25,293 nucleotides of DNA from positions 1-25,293 of the forward strand of contig JASEIA010000007.1 of NCBI GenBank assembly GCA_030018575.1, given 5' to 3'. Source of the DNA: Nanobdellota archaeon. Lineage in GTDB: Archaea; Nanobdellota; Nanobdellia; SCGC-AAA011-G17; GW2011-AR17. Below are positions 22,847 through 25,293 of this stretch, piece by piece. Each line of letters starts with the position of its first letter. Position 1 is the stretch's first letter. The translations under genes were made by a program, and so were the position numbers. The notes under the pieces are model-generated. The model did no database searches. It was not told the DNA's origin and was given only the letters and a program-made list of their open reading frames with translations.

Positions 22847-22883
22847 CCATATTACGTTTCGTTACGAACAAGGATATATAAGC
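22847..22883 (+). promoter_or_regulatory. CCATATTACGT motif upstream of TATATAAGC (copy 1)
   Basis: CCATATTACGT (22847-22857) lies 17 nt before TATATAAGC (22875-22883), with an imperfect palindrome GTTTCGTTACGAAC between them. The same pair with 18-nt spacing recurs at 25054-25091. It may be a shared operator with its promoter. Confidence 0.5.
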
Positions 22884-22943
22884 TTTCCTCTCAAGTTACA
22901 TCAAATCTGTATTCTCCAACATCTATAACCCAGTTTCCATATC

Positions 22944-22951
22944 TTTAAATA
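22944..22951 (+). promoter_or_regulatory. TATA box for the 46-residue peptide
   Basis: TTTAAATA predicts a start near 22972, a short leader and a strong GGGGGTGAT (22976-22984) six bases before the ATG at 22991. Confidence 0.6.
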
Positions 22952-22990
22952 TTCCTTTGGCGTCATAGTAAATAAGGGGGTGATACCAAA

Positions 22991-23131
22991 ATGGCAGGTC
23001 TCTTCCAAGCGAGAATGGAAAGAGAACAGACCCTGCTGGCAAGAAGGCAAATACAGCTTTCAATCGCGACACTGATGATGTTGGTAGCAATCACAGTAAC
23101 AATGCTTTACAGCCTGCTTTTACTGCCGTAG
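22991..23131 (+). CDS. 46-residue single-pass membrane peptide
   Basis: A very small gene encoding MAGLFQARMEREQTLLARRQ followed by a hydrophobic helix (about residues 22-46; LSIATLMMLVAITVTMLYSL near its start). The N-terminal part is basic and amphipathic, so the peptide should sit in the membrane with its N terminus inside. Evidence that it is real: a TATA box, a near-perfect Shine-Dalgarno GGGGGTGAT at good spacing, and a hairpin/T-tract terminator right after the stop. No family is recognised. Isolated expression and size recall small regulatory or toxin-like peptides, but nothing shows this. Confidence 0.7.
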   Translation: MAGLFQARMEREQTLLARRQIQLSIATLMMLVAITVTMLYSLLLLP

Positions 23132-23150
23132 GGCGTAGCTGTTCACGGGG

Positions 23151-23176
23151 GTGCGGTCGCGGGCTGCACTTTTTTT
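23151..23176 (+). terminator. Stem-loop with T tract
   Basis: GTGCGG pairs with CTGCAC (23164-23169, one G-U pair) around a 7-nt loop, followed by seven T. It resembles a bacterial-style intrinsic terminator and ends the small-peptide transcript. Confidence 0.6.
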
Positions 23177-23224
23177 ATTTTTATTATAGGGTTTTATGTG
23201 CAAATTTATTCTAAGCAAAGGCAG

Positions 23225-23318
23225 GCCTTCGGCATGAGTTAATTCTTTGTCTTGTTTTGAAAACAAGATTTTAATTGAAATAATGCCGGAGGCGGGCTTT
23301 TCTTTTTCCGGTATTATT
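23225..23318 (+). other. Long inverted repeat with two competing pairings
   Basis: GCCTTCGGCAT (23225-23235) pairs with ATGCCGGAGGC (23283-23293), with AATT/AATT and CTTGTTT/AAACAAG stems nested inside. The same right arm, AATAATGCCGGA (23279-23290), also pairs over 12 bp with TCCGGTATTATT (23307-23318). The two folds exclude one another. No coding frame is seen. It lies between a terminator and the endA promoter. Confidence 0.5.
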
Positions 23319-23325
23319 CAAAAGG

Positions 23326-23333
23326 TTTTTAAA
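23326..23333 (+). promoter_or_regulatory. TATA box for endA
   Basis: TTTTTAAA lies 23-30 nt before the ATG at 23356, the leaderless spacing. Confidence 0.55.
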
Positions 23334-23355
23334 CAACCCTCCTCCCCTAAATGCT

Positions 23356-24018
23356 ATGGCAAAGAAGAAAGACGTGCTGAAGCAGATAGAGGAAGCTGTT
23401 GAAGAATTTGAAGGCGATGCAAAATCAGCTTACAAGGAAGCCAAACAGATTTTCGAAGAAATGAAAGCGCCTGTGAAGCCTGAAGTGATTGACGTTGAAG
23501 GAAAGTCAACCGCATTCTTCTCTGAAAAGCACGTTATTGCTCCGAATGAAGGGGCTTCACGCTCAATGTATGACAAGAGCAGGTTTGGCTCTTTGGTTGA
23601 GAATAAAATACAATACTCTTTGCACGAGGCTTTATACCTGCTTGAAAAGGGAAAGCTTGACGTAATGGGCGGAAAGAAAAAGCTTTCTGCAGAGGAATTC
23701 ATAAGAAAAGCCTCAAAATCAGAGACAGGGTTCAATATAAGGTATGCTGTTTTCAAGGACCTGAGGAACAGGGGATATATTGTGAAGACTGCATTAAAGT
23801 TCGGGGCGGACTTCAGGGTTTATGACAGGGGAATAAAGCCGGGCGAAGACCACGCGAAATGGATTGTCTATCCTGTTCACGAAGGAGAATCACTTACATG
23901 GTACGAATTTTCAGCAAAAAACAGGGTCGCGCACTCAACAAAAAAGAGATTATTGCTGGGCATTGTGGACGATGAGAATGCAGTCACTTATTATGAATGC
24001 AAGTGGACAAGGCCGTAG
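23356..24018 (+). CDS. endA: tRNA-splicing endonuclease EndA
   Basis: A 220-residue protein whose C-terminal domain (about residues 125-220) is the archaeal intron endonuclease. It contains RYAVFKDLRNRGYIVKTALK, then FGADFRVYDRG with catalytic Tyr156, GEDHAKW with His166, and AHSTKKRLL with Lys197. The triad and its spacing match EndA. It cuts bulge-helix-bulge introns from pre-tRNA and pre-rRNA. Residues 1-40 are an acidic, Lys-rich helical extension beyond the minimal alpha subunit of about 180 residues. With a single catalytic domain it should work as a homotetramer, unless a second subunit exists elsewhere. Confidence 0.93.
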   Translation: MAKKKDVLKQIEEAVEEFEGDAKSAYKEAKQIFEEMKAPVKPEVIDVEGKSTAFFSEKHVIAPNEGASRSMYDKSRFGSLVENKIQYSLHEALYLLEKGKLDVMGGKKKLSAEEFIRKASKSETGFNIRYAVFKDLRNRGYIVKTALKFGADFRVYDRGIKPGEDHAKWIVYPVHEGESLTWYEFSAKNRVAHSTKKRLLLGIVDDENAVTYYECKWTRP

Positions 24019-24055
24019 TTGCCTAGATATATATTTAATGGCTTATTTTCATATA

Positions 24056-24090
24056 TTTGGGCTATAAATAGCCCAAAATATCCTATTTTT
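24056..24090 (+). terminator. Hairpin and T-rich terminator after endA
   Basis: TTTGGGCTA-TAAA-TAGCCCAAA is a perfect 9-bp stem with a 4-nt loop (24056-24077), followed by CCTATTTTT. It separates endA from the promoter at 24107. Confidence 0.55.
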
Positions 24091-24106
24091 AAAATATATG
24101 GAAATC

Positions 24107-24114
24107 TTTAAATA
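24107..24114 (+). promoter_or_regulatory. TATA box for candidate ncRNA
   Basis: TTTAAATA predicts a start near 24137, exactly where the outer stem of the following structured RNA begins. A further TTTATATT lies at 24125-24132. No plus-strand reading frame follows. Confidence 0.5.
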
Positions 24115-24136
24115 CTAACTTAAAGTTTATATTATT

Positions 24137-24228
24137 GTTACATAGAAACCCTTCCAGAAAGGAGTTCTGGAAACGGACGCCCTATTGCTTATGTGGTAGG
24201 GTTCGACAAGTAAGGAAGGTAGTGTAAC
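24137..24228 (+). ncRNA. Candidate structured small RNA, family unknown
   Basis: GTTACA (24137-24142) pairs with TGTAAC (24223-24228), and CCTTCC (24150-24155) with GGAAGG (24214-24219). Inside are TTCCAGAA-AGGAG-TTCTGGAA, a perfect 8-bp hairpin, and CCCTA...TAGGG. The first inner hairpin shares TTCC with the CCTTCC stem, so two folds compete. A TATA box 23-30 nt upstream and the lack of a plus-strand frame support an RNA gene of about 92 nt. It is not a tRNA, a C/D-box RNA or another family I can recognise. Confidence 0.5.
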
Positions 24229-24230
24229 GC

Positions 24231-24965
24231 TTATGTTCCAGCATAGATTTCCCCTCTTATTTTTACCTTGCTCTTATCAAAAAGTTTTAAGTATTCTCGA
24301 TTTTCATTCTCATAAAACATAAATATAGAGCCGCTAATCAGGTCTATAGCTTGTAATTCTTCATGCAATTTTGAATTATGGTGTTCTATTGTGATTAACA
24401 TCTTATTTGGGTCTTTTTTATTATCCTCATAAGCCTTTGAATCCAACAGGATGAATTTGCATTCTCTTTTGCAAGTCCTGTCTTTTATGTCCTCATCATT
24501 ATTCTTAAATTCTGCAGGGCAAACCTTATATTCTTGCAATAGAAAATGATTTGTTTTTTCCTTGTTGAAAAAATCAATGTCTGCTATGACCTTGTCTATC
24601 TTTTTTCTGTCGCTGCATTCGAATATATACTCGAAAAGGTCTGATACGATAAGTGGTTTTACCTCTTTGCCTATATTATTGCCCTCTTTTTTAAAGCACA
24701 TAAAATAAACGTTCATCTCAATATTAGCAAGCTTTTTCAGCGTGTGCTTCAATAATGTTTTATCAGGAAAGCTATAGAACTTAATCTCCCCTCCATGTTT
24801 GTTCAGCCATCTTGCACATTTATTATTGCCCAGCAGCCTTTGCTTGGCTTCTCTTATTATTTTAATAATATCTTGCTTTTTATGGGTGCATAAAAGGGTT
24901 AAAACCAGATATTTGCTGCCTTTTCCGCCCAAATCTCCGCTTTCATCAAGATATGCAAATTCCAT
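24231..24965 (-). CDS. DUF3800 family protein
   Basis: A 244-residue protein. The N-terminal EFAYLDESGDLG is the DUF3800 signature (Y-x-D-E-S-G), followed by a KYLVLTLL strand. An acidic strand VIADIDFFN lies near residue 129, and the C-terminal HEELQAIDLISGSIF matches the family's conserved end with an Asp. The family is thought to have an RNase H-like fold with unproven nuclease activity and often occurs near mobile or defence genes. ATG 24965 is preferred to an upstream GTG (24986) because the TATA box lies 23-31 nt before it. Its stop abuts the 3' end of the candidate RNA. Confidence 0.85.
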   Translation of the reverse strand: MEFAYLDESGDLGGKGSKYLVLTLLCTHKKQDIIKIIREAKQRLLGNNKCARWLNKHGGEIKFYSFPDKTLLKHTLKKLANIEMNVYFMCFKKEGNNIGKEVKPLIVSDLFEYIFECSDRKKIDKVIADIDFFNKEKTNHFLLQEYKVCPAEFKNNDEDIKDRTCKRECKFILLDSKAYEDNKKDPNKMLITIEHHNSKLHEELQAIDLISGSIFMFYENENREYLKLFDKSKVKIRGEIYAGT

Positions 24966-24987
24966 CGCCAAAACGAATAGTTTCACG

Positions 24988-24996
24988 ATTTAAATA
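24988..24996 (-). promoter_or_regulatory. TATA box for DUF3800 gene
   Basis: TATTTAAAT on the minus strand lies 23-31 nt before the ATG at 24965. Confidence 0.6.
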
Positions 24997-25053
24997 GGTT
25001 GTTATAGCAATAATCAAGAAGAGGTTTAAATACGTTTCTGTAGGGTGTGTTCC

Positions 25054-25091
25054 CCATATTACGTAGATTTATTCTCGGTAACTATATAAGC
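25054..25091 (+). promoter_or_regulatory. CCATATTACGT motif upstream of TATATAAGC (copy 2)
   Basis: CCATATTACGT (25054-25064) lies 18 nt before TATATAAGC (25083-25091). A TACGTTTCTGTA at 25031-25042 also resembles TACGTTTCGTTA at 22853-22864. It lies upstream of the final gene. Confidence 0.5.
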
Positions 25092-25097
25092 AAAAGG

Positions 25098-25105
25098 TTT
25101 ATATA
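25098..25105 (+). promoter_or_regulatory. TATA box for the last gene
   Basis: TTTATATA lies 28-35 nt before the ATG at 25133. With TATATAAGC at 25083 it gives two candidate start points. Confidence 0.5.
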
Positions 25106-25132
25106 TGACAAAATACCTTAATATTGTTATAT

Positions 25133-25293
25133 ATGGAGACAGAAGGTGTTTCGTCTGCGATCATTTCTGCTGTTCGTAGCAGGGTAAGAAATCAACTTAA
25201 ATCAGTTTCTAAACAGCCCTTTGATGGTGCAGGGATTCAAACTGTTGAAAAAGAATTTTTCCAGATCCTTGGAGAATCGGGTGCTTCTGGTTT
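25133..25293 (+). CDS. Start of an unrecognised gene, 3' end outside window
   Basis: An ATG followed by 53 open codons to the window edge. The first residues are METEGVSSAIISAVRSRVRN and the rest is polar and probably helical, without a known motif. The start is supported by the TATA box upstream and the absence of an earlier in-frame ATG. Nothing can be said of function. Confidence 0.6.
   Translation, partial: METEGVSSAIISAVRSRVRNQLKSVSKQPFDGAGIQTVEKEFFQILGESGASG

Noticed and set aside
24137..24228. Candidate RNA considered as a tRNA, C/D-box RNA or SRP RNA
   Set aside because: No cloverleaf or T-arm geometry despite a TTCGA, no RTGATGA/CTGA boxes, and it is too short and lacks the SRP helix 8 motif.

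Overview
The window looks like part of an archaeal chromosome, and the small, compact gene repertoire suggests a DPANN-type lineage (Woesearchaeota/Pacearchaeota-like); that placement is inference. The archaeal assignment rests on several genes: RadA recombinase, the tRNA-splicing endonuclease EndA, archaeal D-aminoacyl-tRNA deacylase DtdA, archaeal TrmI, a translin, a DUF234-type ATPase and an archaeal type-A-like RNase P RNA. It is supported by TATA boxes of the form TTTAWATA sitting 23-31 nt before many ATGs (leaderless transcripts) and by a tRNA gene without an encoded CCA.

Layout. 1-2812 (+): an overlapping operon of a QueC-like protein (cut by the window edge), a P-loop kinase-like protein, a histidine phosphatase and an alpha/beta hydrolase. 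2873-3922 (+): a promoter, a five-hairpin array, tRNA-Val(UAC) and dtdA. 3919-6429 (-): translin, PHP phosphoesterase and a membrane protein. 6585-10157 (+): a HTH-like protein with a PIN-domain protein, an unrecognised protein and a secreted, membrane-anchored beta-sandwich protein. 10222-13251 (+): an M29-like aminopeptidase followed by two tandem paralogues that each carry HExxH and look like an undescribed zinc peptidase family. 13284-15872 (+): PIG-L deacetylase, GT-B glycosyltransferase and an unrecognised protein, which suggests glycoconjugate synthesis. 15909-16975 (+): trmI and a small partner.

16984-18637 (-): four small, mostly membrane-associated orphan proteins, followed downstream by the RNase P RNA gene rnpB, which was recognised from its conserved CR-I and CR-V sequences and an 11-bp P1 helix. 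18667-18949 is a hairpin-rich divergent promoter region that ends in a 22-bp tandem duplication over the start of an archaeal ATPase/nuclease gene (18934-20328). 20760-22044 (+) pairs a small conserved-looking protein with radA, whose Shine-Dalgarno lies in a hairpin. 22095-25293 holds a small ORF without a normal start, a HTH/nucleotidyltransferase protein, a 46-residue membrane peptide, endA, a candidate 92-nt structured RNA with its own promoter, a DUF3800 protein and the start of a further gene.

The unifying theme is RNA processing and quality control (tRNA-Val, DtdA, TrmI, EndA, RNase P RNA, translin, PIN). Recombination (RadA), a possible intracellular proteolysis module and surface-glycan genes are interspersed. 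The strongest candidates for something undescribed are the tandem HExxH proteins, the 24137-24228 RNA, the repeated three-hairpin element (2975-3042 and 18667-18731) and the RadA partner protein.
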